Positions 34,347 to 42,804 of a DNA stretch of 64,000 bases are shown piece after piece. The notes under the pieces are model-generated. The model ran no database searches. It saw nothing but the letters and a program-made list of their open reading frames with translations, and had not been told where the DNA came from. A program made the position numbers and the translations under genes. Source of the DNA: Streptomyces humi (lineage in GTDB: Bacteria; Actinomycetota; Actinomycetes; Streptomycetales; Streptomycetaceae); contig NZ_LBMU02000053.1 of NCBI RefSeq assembly GCF_001005085.2, positions 17,907-81,906 on the forward strand, read 5' to 3'. Numbering within the stretch: position 1 is the stretch's first letter; every line of letters starts with the position of its first letter.

Positions 34347-34360
34347 TGTAACTTGTTCTA
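34347..34360. promoter_or_regulatory. KstR-like operator between the regulator and the glycosyltransferase operon
   Basis: TGTAACTTGTTCTA is an exact match to TnnAACnnGTTnnA, 153 bases from the regulator start and 55 from the glycosyltransferase start. It lies in the most A/T-rich part of the 220-base divergent region. Confidence 0.65.
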
Positions 34361-34414
34361 GATTAGCGTCCCGGCGTAACCTCGCGGGAAAGTGCAGGGA
34401 GAAGGGGGCCCGGA

Positions 34415-35818
34415 GTGACCGCTGAGGCCAGGCGGGCGGGTACCAAGGAGGAACCCGCCGCCGACGGCGAGCGACCGCTCGACATCGCGCTCCTCACCTA
34501 TAAAGGGAACCCGTTCTGCGGCGGCCAGGGCGTCTACGTACGCCACCTGTCGCGTGAGCTGGCCCGGCTCGGCCACCGGGTCGAGGTCATCGGCTCGCAG
34601 CCGTACCCCGTCCTCGACGTCCTCGACGAGGGACACCCCGGCCTCACCCTCACCGAGCTGCCCAGTCTCGACCTCTACCGCTCCCCGGACCCCTTCCGGA
34701 CGCCGAAGCGGGACGAGTACCGGGACTGGGTCGACGCCCTCGAAGTGGCGACCATGTGGACCGGCGGCTTCCCCGAACCGCTGACCTTCTCCCTGCGTGC
34801 CCGCCGCCATCTGCGCGCCCGCGCCGGGGAGTTCGACGTCGTCCACGACAACCAGACGCTCGGGTACGGGCTGTTGGGGGACATCGGCGCGCCGCTCGTC
34901 ACCACCATCCACCATCCCATCACCGTCGACCGGCAGTTGGAGCTGGACGCCGCCGAGGGCTGGCAGCGGCGCTACTCCGTACGGCGCTGGTACGCCTTCA
35001 CCCGGATGCAGAAGCGGGTCGCCCGCCGGCTGCCCTCCGTGCTCACCGTCTCCGGCACCTCCCGCCAGGAGATCGTCGACCACCTCGGCGTCCGCGAGGA
35101 CCGCGTGCACGTCGTCCACATCGGCGCCGACACCGACCTCTTCGCGCCGGATCCCGCCGTACCCCAGGTACCGGGCCGGATCGTCACCACCTCCAGCGCG
35201 GACGTCCCCCTCAAGGGTCTCGTGTACCTCGTCGAGGCCCTCGCCAAGGTACGGACCGAGCACCCCGCCGCCCACCTCGTGGTCGTCGGCAAGCGGCCCA
35301 CCGAGGGGCCCGTCGCCCAGGCCGTGGAACGGTACGGCCTCGGCGGCGCCGTCGAGTTCGTGAAGGGCATCTCCGACGCCGAACTCGTCGACCTGGTCCG
35401 CTCGGCCGAGGTGGCCTGCGTGCCCTCGCTCTACGAGGGCTTCTCGCTGCCCGCCGCCGAGGCCATGGCCACCGGCACCCCGCTGGTCGCGACCACCGGC
35501 GGCGCGATCCCCGAGGTCGCCGGAGCCGACGGCGAGACCTGCCTGGCCGTACCGCCGGGCGACGCCGACGCGCTGGCCGCGGGGCTCGGCAGGCTGCTGG
35601 GCGACCCGGAGCTGCGGGCCCGGCTCGGCCGGGCGGGCCGGGAACGGGTGCTGCGCAAGTTCACCTGGGCACGGGCCGCGGAGGGCACCGTGGCCCGCTA
35701 CCGCGAGGCCATCGCCGGCCGCCCCGCGGCGCGTCCCGCGCCCACGACCCCCGGCCGCCCGGCGGCCGCCCCCCTCGCAGACGTTGCATCCACTCCCGAA
35801 AGCAGGGCCACGTGCTGA
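34415..35818 (+). CDS. GT4-type glycosyltransferase
   Basis: 467 residues with the GT-B fold. The N-terminal acceptor domain is LDIALLTYKGNPFCGGQGVY, VRHLSRELARLGHRVEVIG, with VVHDNQTLGYGL. The donor domain has PLKGLVYLVEALAKVRTEHP and the nucleotide-sugar site VPSLYEGFSLPAAEAMATGT (E-x7-E). GTG at 34415 has GGAG and AAGGGGG upstream. It is first of three overlapping genes with a methyltransferase and an alpha-barrel protein. Donor and acceptor are unknown. The upstream KstR-like box implies linkage to the lipid regulon. Confidence 0.85.
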   Translation: MTAEARRAGTKEEPAADGERPLDIALLTYKGNPFCGGQGVYVRHLSRELARLGHRVEVIGSQPYPVLDVLDEGHPGLTLTELPSLDLYRSPDPFRTPKRDEYRDWVDALEVATMWTGGFPEPLTFSLRARRHLRARAGEFDVVHDNQTLGYGLLGDIGAPLVTTIHHPITVDRQLELDAAEGWQRRYSVRRWYAFTRMQKRVARRLPSVLTVSGTSRQEIVDHLGVREDRVHVVHIGADTDLFAPDPAVPQVPGRIVTTSSADVPLKGLVYLVEALAKVRTEHPAAHLVVVGKRPTEGPVAQAVERYGLGGAVEFVKGISDAELVDLVRSAEVACVPSLYEGFSLPAAEAMATGTPLVATTGGAIPEVAGADGETCLAVPPGDADALAAGLGRLLGDPELRARLGRAGRERVLRKFTWARAAEGTVARYREAIAGRPAARPAPTTPGRPAAAPLADVASTPESRATC

Positions 35819-36582
35819 CCGTCGACTTCTCCCGGTTCCCGCTAGCCCCGGGCGACCGCGTCCTGGACCTGGGGTGCGGGGCCGGCCGGCACGCCTTCGA
35901 GTGCTACCGGCGCGGCGCCCAGGTCGTGGCCCTCGACCAGAACGGCGAGGAGATCCGCGAGGTCGCCAAGTGGTTCGCGGCGATGAAGGAGGCCGGTGAG
36001 GCCCCCGCCGGCGCGACCGCCACGGCCATGGAGGGCGACGCCCTCGCCCTGCCCTTCCCCGACGAGTCCTTCGACGTCGTCATCATCTCCGAGGTGATGG
36101 AGCACATCCCCGACGACAAGGGCGTGCTCGCCGAGATGGTGCGGGTGCTCAGGCCGGGCGGCCGGATCGCGGTCACCGTGCCGCGCTACGGCCCCGAGAA
36201 GGTCTGCTGGGCGCTCTCCGACGCGTACCACGAGGTCGAGGGCGGCCACATCCGCATCTACAAGGCCGACGAACTGATCGGGAAGATCAAGGAGGCCGGG
36301 CTGCGGCCGTACGGCACGCACCACGCCCACGCGCTGCACTCGCCGTACTGGTGGCTGAAGTGCGCGTTCGGCGTCGACAACGACAAGGCGCTGCCGGTGC
36401 GGGCGTACCACAAGCTGCTGGTCTGGGACATCATGAAGAAGCCGCTGGTCACACGGGTCGCCGAGCAGGCGCTGAACCCGGTCATCGGCAAGAGCGTCGT
36501 CGTCTACGCGACCAAGCCGCACCTGCCCGCGGCCGGCACCGGCACCGGTGCCACGTCGGACGCCGGGGTGGCCGCCAAGTGA
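35812..36582 (+). CDS. Class I SAM-dependent methyltransferase
   Basis: 256 residues. Motif I is VLDLGCGAGRHAFECYRRGA near residue 18, acidic motif VALDQNGEEI, the catalytic-side FDVVIISEVMEHIPDDKGVL, and LRPGGRIAVTVPRYGPEKVC. The C-terminal half (HALHSPYWWLKCAFGVDNDK, VWDIMKKPLVTRVAEQALNP) is that of sugar or glycolipid methylases. GTG at 35812 overlaps the glycosyltransferase stop by seven bases. It probably methylates the product of that enzyme. Confidence 0.85.
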   Translation: MLTVDFSRFPLAPGDRVLDLGCGAGRHAFECYRRGAQVVALDQNGEEIREVAKWFAAMKEAGEAPAGATATAMEGDALALPFPDESFDVVIISEVMEHIPDDKGVLAEMVRVLRPGGRIAVTVPRYGPEKVCWALSDAYHEVEGGHIRIYKADELIGKIKEAGLRPYGTHHAHALHSPYWWLKCAFGVDNDKALPVRAYHKLLVWDIMKKPLVTRVAEQALNPVIGKSVVVYATKPHLPAAGTGTGATSDAGVAAK

Positions 36583-37649
36583 CCACCCCCCGGACAGAAC
36601 ACCTCGTCCTGCCCGGGGTCCTCACCGCCGAGCAGGCCGCCGCGACCGTTCGCGGCATCCTCGCCGTGCAGCGGGAGGACGGCGCGATCCCGTGGTTCCG
36701 GGGACACCACCTGGACCCCTGGGACCACACCGAGGCCGCGATGGCGCTGGACGCGGCCGGCGAGCACGAGGCCGCCGAGCGGGCGTACTCCTGGCTCGCC
36801 CGGCACCAGCACGAGGACGGCTCCTGGTACGCGGCCTACGCCGACGGCGCCCACGACGACGTCACCGACCGGGCCCGCGAGTCCAACTTCGTCGCCTACA
36901 TAGCCGTGGGCGTCTGGCACCACTACCTCTCCACCGGCGACGACACCTTCCTCGACCGGATGTGGCCCACCGTCTACGCGGCCGTCGAGTGGGTGCTGCG
37001 GTTGCAGCAGCCGGGCGGCGAGATCGGCTGGCGCCGCGACGACGACGGCACGCCCGCCGACGACGCGCTGCTGACCGGGAGTTCGTCCGTCCACCACGCG
37101 CTGCGCTGTGCCCTCGCCATCGCCGAACAGCGCGAGGAGCCGCAGCCGGACTGGGAGTTGGCGGTGGGCGCGCTGCGGCACGCGATCCGCAGGCACCCCG
37201 AGCGGTTCCTGGACAAGGACCGCTACTCGATGGACTGGTACTACCCGGTCCTCGGCGGGGCGTTGACCGGCGCGGAGGCGGGCGCGCGGATCGCGAAGGA
37301 CTGGGACCGGTTCGTGGTGCCCGGGTTCGGGGTGCGGTGCGTGGTCCCCAACCCGTGGGTGACGGGCGGGGAGTCGGCGGAACTGGCGCTGGCGCTGTGG
37401 GCGGTCGGCGAGTCCGACCGGGCGCTGGAGATCCTCCAGTCCATCCAGCACCTTCGGGACGCCGAGTCGGGGCTGTACTGGACCGGGTACGTGTACGAGG
37501 ACGACGCGGTGTGGCCGCGGGAGCTGACGACGTGGACGGCGGGGTCGTTGCTGCTCGCCGTCGCCGCGCTCGGGGGGCATGACGCGACGTGTGCGGTGTT
37601 CGGGGGCGGGGAGCTTCCGAACGGGCTCGAGGTGGATTGCTGCGCCTAG
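36579..37649 (+). CDS. Alpha/alpha-barrel protein (prenyltransferase/six-hairpin glycosidase-like)
   Basis: 356 residues of repeated helix pairs: TVRGILAVQREDGAIPWFRG, DHTEAAMALDAAGEHEAAER, YSWLARHQHEDGSWYAAYAD, AVEWVLRLQQPGGEIGWRRD, YSMDWYYPVLGGALTGAEAG. The Q-x-x-DG-x-W repeats give an (alpha/alpha)6 barrel, commonly labelled prenyltransferase although no prenyl-diphosphate DDxxD site is evident. A glycan-handling role would suit its operon. GTG at 36579 overlaps the methyltransferase stop (GTGA). No signal peptide, so cytoplasmic. Confidence 0.75.
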   Translation: MTTPRTEHLVLPGVLTAEQAAATVRGILAVQREDGAIPWFRGHHLDPWDHTEAAMALDAAGEHEAAERAYSWLARHQHEDGSWYAAYADGAHDDVTDRARESNFVAYIAVGVWHHYLSTGDDTFLDRMWPTVYAAVEWVLRLQQPGGEIGWRRDDDGTPADDALLTGSSSVHHALRCALAIAEQREEPQPDWELAVGALRHAIRRHPERFLDKDRYSMDWYYPVLGGALTGAEAGARIAKDWDRFVVPGFGVRCVVPNPWVTGGESAELALALWAVGESDRALEILQSIQHLRDAESGLYWTGYVYEDDAVWPRELTTWTAGSLLLAVAALGGHDATCAVFGGGELPNGLEVDCCA

Positions 37650-37674
37650 TGGGGCGGGGGGAACGGCGGTGGCG

Positions 37675-37762
37675 CGGGTGCGGGTGCGTCGTGGTTGATC
37701 GCGCAGTTCCTCCCCCGGCCTTCGGCCGGGGGCACCCCCAGCGCCCCTGGCGGGGCGCTGCA
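37675..37762. repeat. Dispersed intergenic palindromic repeat, copy 3
   Basis: Opposite-strand form of the element at 2580. GTGCGTCGTGGTTGATCGCG, CAGTTCCT, then a perfect hairpin of CCCCCGGCC and GGCCGGGGG around TTC, then GCACCCCCAGCGCCCC. It lies between two convergent genes and can act as a terminator. Confidence 0.75.
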
Positions 37763-37776
37763 CTGACCGGGCTTTC

Positions 37777-38064
37777 TCAGTGGCGGTGCATGCGGTTCGC
37801 TATCGCGTGGCCGATGAAGAGGTAGACGACGGCTGCCAGGCCGTAGCCCGCCACCACCCTCGCCCAGGCCTCGTCGAAGGTGAACAGGTCGCGCGACCAG
37901 CCGGCGAGCCAGGCCGCCGTGTCATGGACGAACTGGACCAGGCTGTTCGCCCGGTTCGCGTCCAGCAGATACATCAGGATCCAGAGGCCCAGGATGAGGG
38001 CCATGACGTCGGCGACGACCGCGACGACCCTACCGGCCTGATTGGCACCGCGTTCAGAGGACAT
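37777..38064 (-). CDS. Small membrane protein
   Basis: 95 residues with two membrane helices: VVAVVADVMALILGLWILMY at about 13-33 and VVAGYGLAAVVYLFIGHAIA at about 68-88, separated by FVHDTAAWLAGWSRDLFTFD. The layout is that of a widespread Streptomyces small membrane protein of unknown role. ATG at 38064; upstream codons to 38190 overlap the divergent promoter. Confidence 0.7.
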   Translation of the reverse strand: MSSERGANQAGRVVAVVADVMALILGLWILMYLLDANRANSLVQFVHDTAAWLAGWSRDLFTFDEAWARVVAGYGLAAVVYLFIGHAIANRMHRH

Positions 38065-38201
38065 GTCCTGCGGTTTGCCGCCGAACGGTCCTTGAAACCT
38101 GTAACGCGTCGCCCCGAGTGGCGAGGTGCCGCCATCTGGGTGAGGCTGCCGGAGGAAGCATCCGCTCGGGGAGGACATCGAGAGACACACGGGAGGACCC
38201 C

Positions 38202-38768
38202 GTGCCCGTACCGATACGGCGCCTCGTCGTCGCGCTGACCGTCTGCTGCGCCCTGGTCGCGGGCGCCACCGCCTGCGCCGGCAGCACCCAGAGCAAGTCG
38301 ACCGACACCGGCATGGCGGCGGTCCCCGTGGCCGACACGCCCAGCCCGAGTACGTCCGCGGAGAAGCAGAAGTTCGCCAAGACCCGGTTCGTCGCGAACG
38401 CGGGCCTGGCGGCCGGAGCGACCTACCAGTGGATCGTCAAACCCTGGAAGGCCGGCAAGTTCAAGAAGGGCGCCCACGGCCGCACGTTCACCCTGATCAA
38501 GGCCGGAGCCGCGGGCGCCTTCGCCTACAACCGGCTCAAGGCCGCCAAGCGGAACGCCCAGGGTGACCCGCTGCTGTCCAAGGCCATCGCGCCGCTGACC
38601 GCCGGCATCGACGCGCTGAAGGACCTGCCGGCCAAGCTCCGCAAGGGCGACGGCAACGCGGCGAGCGCGTTCGACGACGTCATCAACAAGGTGAAGCAGG
38701 CCGGCGCCGGCGCCGGCGCCCCGGTCACCGACCAGGTGCCGTCGGCCGGCCAGCTCACCGGGGGCTAG
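38202..38768 (+). CDS. Secreted or lipid-anchored protein of unknown function
   Basis: 188 residues. Signal segment RRLVVALTVCCALVAGATAC at about 5-24 ends in a possible lipobox (GATAC-AG; the -3 residue is Ala rather than Leu, so anchoring is uncertain). A Ser/Thr/Pro linker is followed by a basic domain: ANAGLAAGATYQWIVKPWKA, GRTFTLIKAGAAGAFAYNRL and AFDDVINKVKQAG. GTG at 38202 has GGGAGGA upstream. Convergent overlap of four bases with the LLM gene. No family recognised. Confidence 0.75.
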   Translation: MPVPIRRLVVALTVCCALVAGATACAGSTQSKSTDTGMAAVPVADTPSPSTSAEKQKFAKTRFVANAGLAAGATYQWIVKPWKAGKFKKGAHGRTFTLIKAGAAGAFAYNRLKAAKRNAQGDPLLSKAIAPLTAGIDALKDLPAKLRKGDGNAASAFDDVINKVKQAGAGAGAPVTDQVPSAGQLTGG

Positions 38769-39775
38769 GAGTTCAACTCCGCCAGCACCCGCAGGGTGTG
38801 GGGGTCCGGTGCCACGGCCAGCAGGTCCGTCACCGGGCCCTTGCGCCACAACTCCAGCCGCTCGGCGATCCGTTCGCGGGGTCCTACCAGTGAGATCTCG
38901 TCGGCGAACGCGTCCGGCACCGCCAGCACCGCCTCCTCGCGGCGCCCGGACAGGAACAGTTCCTGGATCCGCCGCGCCGCCCCCTCGTACCCCATGCGTG
39001 CCATCAGGTCGGCGTGGAAGTTGCGGGCCGCGTGCCCCATCCCGCCGATGTAGAAGCCGAGCATGGCCTTCACGGGCAGCAGCCCCTCGGTCACGTCGTC
39101 GCAGACCCTGACCTGGGCCATGGGCGCGACGAGGAAGCCCGCCGGCAGGTCCGCCACCGCCGGCCCGTACACCTCGGGCCGGCTGGGCGCCCAGTACAGC
39201 GGCAGCCAGCCGTCGGCGATCCGGACCGTCTGGGCGACGTTCTTCGGCCCCTCGGCACCGAGCAGGACGGGCAGGCCGGCACGGAGCGGGTGGGTGATCG
39301 GCTTCAGCGGCCTGCCCAGCCCGGTGGCGTCGGGGCCGCGGTAGGGGTGGGAGTGGAAGCGGCCCTCGGAGACGACCGGCCCCTCCCGGCGCAGCACCTG
39401 CCGTACGACGTCCACGTACTCCCGTGTCGCGGTCAGCGGGGACCTCGGGAACGGGCGGCCGTACCAGCCCTCGACGACCTGCGGCCCGGACAGCCCGAGC
39501 CCCAGCAGCACCCGGCCGCCCGACAGGTGGTCCAGGGTCAGCGCGTGCATCGCCGTGGTGGTCGGTGACCGGGCCGCCATCTGGGCGACGGCCGTCCCCA
39601 GCCGGATGGTCGACGTCCGCGCGGCGATCCAGGTGAGCGGGGTGAACGCGTCCGAGCCCCAGGACTCCGCCGTCCACACGGAGTGGTACCCGAGCCGCTC
39701 CGCCTCCCGCGCCAGCGGCACATGGTCCGGGGAAGGACCGCGCCCCCAGTAGCCCAGTGCCAACCCGAGTCGCAT
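38765..39775 (-). CDS. LLM-class F420-dependent oxidoreductase
   Basis: 336 residues of the luciferase-like TIM barrel. MRLGLALGYWGRGPSPDHVP, EAERLGYHSVWTAESWGSDA and LTLDHLSGGRVLLGLGLSGP mark the F420-binding group. GFYIGGMGHAARNFHADLMA and ISLVGPRERIAERLELWRKG complete it. ATG at 39775. A CTGAC-N5-GTCAG palindrome lies eight bases upstream of the start, so it may belong to the same regulon as CYP125, but I see no KstR-like box. Substrate unknown. Confidence 0.9.
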   Translation of the reverse strand: MRLGLALGYWGRGPSPDHVPLAREAERLGYHSVWTAESWGSDAFTPLTWIAARTSTIRLGTAVAQMAARSPTTTAMHALTLDHLSGGRVLLGLGLSGPQVVEGWYGRPFPRSPLTATREYVDVVRQVLRREGPVVSEGRFHSHPYRGPDATGLGRPLKPITHPLRAGLPVLLGAEGPKNVAQTVRIADGWLPLYWAPSRPEVYGPAVADLPAGFLVAPMAQVRVCDDVTEGLLPVKAMLGFYIGGMGHAARNFHADLMARMGYEGAARRIQELFLSGRREEAVLAVPDAFADEISLVGPRERIAERLELWRKGPVTDLLAVAPDPHTLRVLAELNS

Positions 39776-39782
39776 GACCGCC

Positions 39783-39801
39783 TCCTGACGTACCGTCAGA
39801 C
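39783..39801. promoter_or_regulatory. CTGAC-N5-GTCAG operator upstream of the LLM oxidoreductase
   Basis: TCCTGACGTACCGTCAGAC has CTGACG and CGTCAG arms around TAC. It lies directly in front of the start codon, where a bound repressor would block initiation. Confidence 0.6.
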
Positions 39802-39874
39802 AGTTGCCGGGCGACTGTACGACAACGGCCCCCCACCCGGAAGGGCGAGGGGCCGTACGTGCGGCTCGGGCAGG

Positions 39875-40690
39875 TCAGCCGCGCTGGATCCCGGAGGTGT
39901 CCTGGAGCACGCCGCGGCGGCCGTCCTGGGTCTGGGCGACCAGTGCGGCACCACGCTGCTCGACCGCCAGGTACCAGGTGCCGGGCGCCAGTTCGGCGAT
40001 CGGCGCGGTCGAGCCGTCCTCCGCGAACAGCGGCCGCGCCACCGGCACGGCGAACCAGAACGGCGAGAAGTCGGCGGCCGGCGGCTGCTGCTGGGCGGCG
40101 GGAGCCGGGGGCTGCTGCTGCCCGAACGGCTGACCCGGCTGCGGCTGCGCACCGTACGGCTGACCGGGCTGCGGGGCGGCGGCACCCGGGTAGCCGTAGC
40201 CGCCGGGGGGCTGGGCGCCGTAGGGCTGGGGGGCCTGCGGCTTGGGGGCCGGGATCAGGGCCGCCTGGAGGGCGGGGACCAGCGCGGTGGCCACCGCGGC
40301 CGCGGCCAGCACGAGCGCCCCGATCAGGCCGAGGATCAGACCCGAACCCGCGCCCACGTCAAGGCTCTTGAACTCGTCGGTGAACGGGCCCAGCGGGTCG
40401 ATGGTCGACCAGAAGGCGGTCCACAGCGAGAACACGGTGAGGCCGACGCCGATCTGGCCCAGGTCGAGTCCGACGACCTTGAACGGCTGTGGCAGTGCGC
40501 GGGACAGGACGATCAGGACCGCGCCGGCGATACCGCCGACGTACATGCTCATCACCAGGCCGAGGTTGTCCCAGGCGTTCGGGGCACCGCTGCCGGACTT
40601 GTCGAACGTGTCGAGGAACGACGCGATGAACAGCAACACCGCTGCTCCGATCACCACGCCGTCGCCTCTAGTGAGGGAGCGGATATTCAC
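39875..40690 (-). CDS. Membrane protein with Pro/Gln/Gly-rich segment
   Basis: 271 residues. Four membrane helices in residues 10-150 (GVVIGAAVLLFIASFLDTFD, LVMSMYVGGIAGAVLIVLSR, QIGVGLTVFSLWTAFWSTI, LILGLIGALVLAAAAVATAL) are followed by PQPYGAQPPGGYGYPG-type repeats. A small C-terminal domain ends the protein: SPFWFAVPVARPLFAEDGST, WYLAVEQRGAALVAQTQDGR. The layout is like DUF5336 proteins of actinobacteria. GTG at 40690 with AAGGACC upstream. Role unknown; possibly envelope-associated. Confidence 0.75.
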   Translation of the reverse strand: MNIRSLTRGDGVVIGAAVLLFIASFLDTFDKSGSGAPNAWDNLGLVMSMYVGGIAGAVLIVLSRALPQPFKVVGLDLGQIGVGLTVFSLWTAFWSTIDPLGPFTDEFKSLDVGAGSGLILGLIGALVLAAAAVATALVPALQAALIPAPKPQAPQPYGAQPPGGYGYPGAAAPQPGQPYGAQPQPGQPFGQQQPPAPAAQQQPPAADFSPFWFAVPVARPLFAEDGSTAPIAELAPGTWYLAVEQRGAALVAQTQDGRRGVLQDTSGIQRG

Positions 40691-40814
40691 TTCAGGTCCT
40701 TCGTAGGTCGTCTCGTCGGCGGAGGAGGCGTCACACGGGCCCCTCATCGTAGAAGGACACTATCGCCCGGACGATCAGGGTGTCCGCCCGGACCAGCGCG
40801 CGATTGCCCACCCG

Positions 40815-40975
40815 TGCAGGAAACTCACGATTTCCTCAGAGATCCCCTGCGCTGCCTGCTGCCGCCCGGCACCGCTGGTCGACGGTGCCGCGTACTTGCT
40901 ACCCCGCGCGGCGCCGCCCACGGCGAACACCGCCGGAACCGTTGACAGATCGAGACCGCCCGGCGGCCGGACGGT
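40815..40975 (-). pseudogene. Decayed partial duplicate of the adjacent amidase 3' end
   Basis: About 155 bases align without gaps to 41002-41157, the last about 50 codons of the amidase. Examples are GAGATCCCCTGCGCTGCC against GAGATGCCCTGCGCCGCC, and CACCGCTGGTC against CGCCGCTGGTC. Translated on the minus strand it reads STVPAVFAVGGAARGSKYAA ... GAGRQQAAQGISEEIVSFLH, against STVPKVFIECGNMRDSTDAA ... GAWRQKAAQGISDGITGFLR. The catalytic Glu of IECGN is lost. It follows the intact gene in its own direction, so is a tandem duplication remnant. The flanking 40691-40814 holds only the membrane-protein promoter. Confidence 0.75.
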
Positions 40976-40994
40976 GGGGCCGGCCGCGGGTCCG

Positions 40995-41909
40995 TCACGC
41001 GCCGCGCAGGAAGCCCGTGATTCCGTCCGAGATGCCCTGCGCCGCCTTCTGGCGCCAGGCGCCGCTGGTCAGTCGGGCCGCGTCCGTGCTGTCGCGCATG
41101 TTGCCGCACTCGATGAACACCTTGGGAACCGTCGACAGGTTGAGGCCGCCGAGGTCCTTGCGCACGTCGAGCCCGGTGCCGCCGCCCACGTAGTTGGACG
41201 GAGCGCTGCCGGTGACCGCCGCGAAGTCCTTCTCGACGCGCTCGCCGAGGGTGCGTGAGGAGGCGACGATCGGGCGGGTGTCGGCGCCGCCGGCGTGCAC
41301 GGACGCGGGCAGGATGACGTGGAAGCCGCGGTCGCCCTCGGGAGCGCCGTCGGCGTGGATGGAGATGGCCGCGTCGGCGTGCGCGTCGTTGCCGATCTGC
41401 GCCCGCCGGGTCACGCACGGCCCCCAGGCGGGACGGTCCCCGTCGTGGGTGAGCTTCACGGTGGCGCCCTGCCGCTCCAGCAGGGTCCGCAGCCGGTGCG
41501 CGACGTCCAGGGTGAACCGGGCCTCGCTGTAACCGGCGTTGGTGGAGGTGCCCGTGGTGTCGCACTCCTTCCAGTTCGTGCCGATGTCCACCTTCTGGTT
41601 GATCTCGGACGTGTGCTGGAAGTTCCCCGGGTTGTGCCCCGGGTCGACGACCACGACCTTGCCCTTCAGCGGCAGGGCCGGCGCGGTGGGACTCGGCACC
41701 TTGGCGTCGTCGCTCGCCGAGGCGGGCGCCGACCGGGTCGTCGACCCGCCGGTCCGCCCGGCGTCGCTCCCGCCGGGCTTGCCCACCCCCTCGTACACCA
41801 CCCACCCGAGCAGTGCGCCGGGCACCAGCGCGGCAAGACCGACGGCGACCGGCGCCCGCCGGGGCCGGCGCTGCTGGGGAGGATCGAATTCCGGGCCTGA
41901 GTACGACAC
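40995..41909 (-). CDS. N-acetylmuramoyl-L-alanine amidase (Amidase_3), membrane-anchored
   Basis: 304 residues. N-terminal cytoplasmic tail, one helix (VAVGLAALVPGALLGWVVYE), a Ser/Ala linker, then the zinc amidase: KVVVVDPGHNPGNFQHT (first His), GYSEARFTLDVAHRLRTLLE (Glu ligand), AAISIHADGAPEGDRGFHVI (second His) and KVFIECGNMRDSTDAARL (catalytic Glu). It cleaves the lactyl-peptide bond of peptidoglycan. GTG at 41909 is the only reasonable start before the helix, with no clear ribosome site. A decayed duplicate of its end lies downstream. Confidence 0.9.
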   Translation of the reverse strand: MSYSGPEFDPPQQRRPRRAPVAVGLAALVPGALLGWVVYEGVGKPGGSDAGRTGGSTTRSAPASASDDAKVPSPTAPALPLKGKVVVVDPGHNPGNFQHTSEINQKVDIGTNWKECDTTGTSTNAGYSEARFTLDVAHRLRTLLERQGATVKLTHDGDRPAWGPCVTRRAQIGNDAHADAAISIHADGAPEGDRGFHVILPASVHAGGADTRPIVASSRTLGERVEKDFAAVTGSAPSNYVGGGTGLDVRKDLGGLNLSTVPKVFIECGNMRDSTDAARLTSGAWRQKAAQGISDGITGFLRGA

Positions 41910-41931
41910 GTCTGCGACTCTAACCGCGCCC

Positions 41932-42585
41932 TCAGATCCCCGCCCCCGTTCGCCGCAGGACACGCAGCGAGTCGTGGGCGGCGATCTCGGTGAACGCTCC
42001 CGATTCCAGGGCGCGGAGGTAGACGCGGTACGGGGCCTGGCCGGTGAACTCGTCCGCCGGGTCCGGGAAGACGTCGTGGATGAGCAGGAGGCCGCCTTGG
42101 GCCACATGGGGGGCCCAGCCCTCGTAGTCGGCGGTGGCGTGCTCGTCGGTGTGGCCGCCGTCGATGAAGACCAGGCCGAGGGGGGAGTTCCAGAACGCGG
42201 CGATCTGCGGGGAACGGCCGACGACCGCGACCACGTGGTCCTCCAGGCCGGCCCCGTGCAGGGTCCGCCGGAAGGCGGGCAGCGTGTCCATCAGCCCGAG
42301 CTGCGGGTCGACCGTGTCCGGGTCGTGGTAGTCCCAGCCGGGCTGCTGCTCCTCGCTGCCCCGGTGGTGGTCGACGGTGACCGCGGTGACGCCGGCCGCG
42401 CGGGCCGCGTCGGCGAGCAGGATCGTCGAGCGCCCGCAGTACGTCCCGACCTCCAGCAGCGGCAGACCGAGCGCGCCCGCCTCGACCGCCGCCGCGTACA
42501 GCGCGAGGCCCTCGCCGACGGGCATGAACCCCTTCGCCGCCTCGAACGCGGCCTGGATCTCGGGCTTGGGTGCTGCCGCGGTCAT
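41932..42585 (-). CDS. Class I SAM-dependent methyltransferase
   Basis: 217 residues. LPLLEVGTYCGRSTILLADA is motif I near residue 43; TAVTVDHHRGSEEQQPGWDY and LGLVFIDGGHTDEHATADYE resemble the methyltransferase_24 / cephalosporin-hydroxylase group; GGLLLIHDVFPDPADEF follows. ATG at 42585. It is 22 bases upstream of the amidase in the same direction, probably co-transcribed. Substrate unknown. Confidence 0.85.
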   Translation of the reverse strand: MTAAAPKPEIQAAFEAAKGFMPVGEGLALYAAAVEAGALGLPLLEVGTYCGRSTILLADAARAAGVTAVTVDHHRGSEEQQPGWDYHDPDTVDPQLGLMDTLPAFRRTLHGAGLEDHVVAVVGRSPQIAAFWNSPLGLVFIDGGHTDEHATADYEGWAPHVAQGGLLLIHDVFPDPADEFTGQAPYRVYLRALESGAFTEIAAHDSLRVLRRTGAGI

Positions 42586-42804
42586 GGCTCCCTTTCCTCG
42601 GGTCACTCGTCGCAAGGTCACTCGGCGCACGTACCGTGCGGTCCGGGCACCCATGCTGCCGCACGCTCCGCCCGGTGCCCGACAGGGGGTGGCGCGCAGG
42701 TGCCCGCCGGGCCCGCGCACCGGCCGGGAACTGGCTCTCAAGCGCACTCCAAGTCCTACACTGACGCCGCCAATCCCCGCCCCCTCCCGTGACGGAGCAC
42801 CGGT

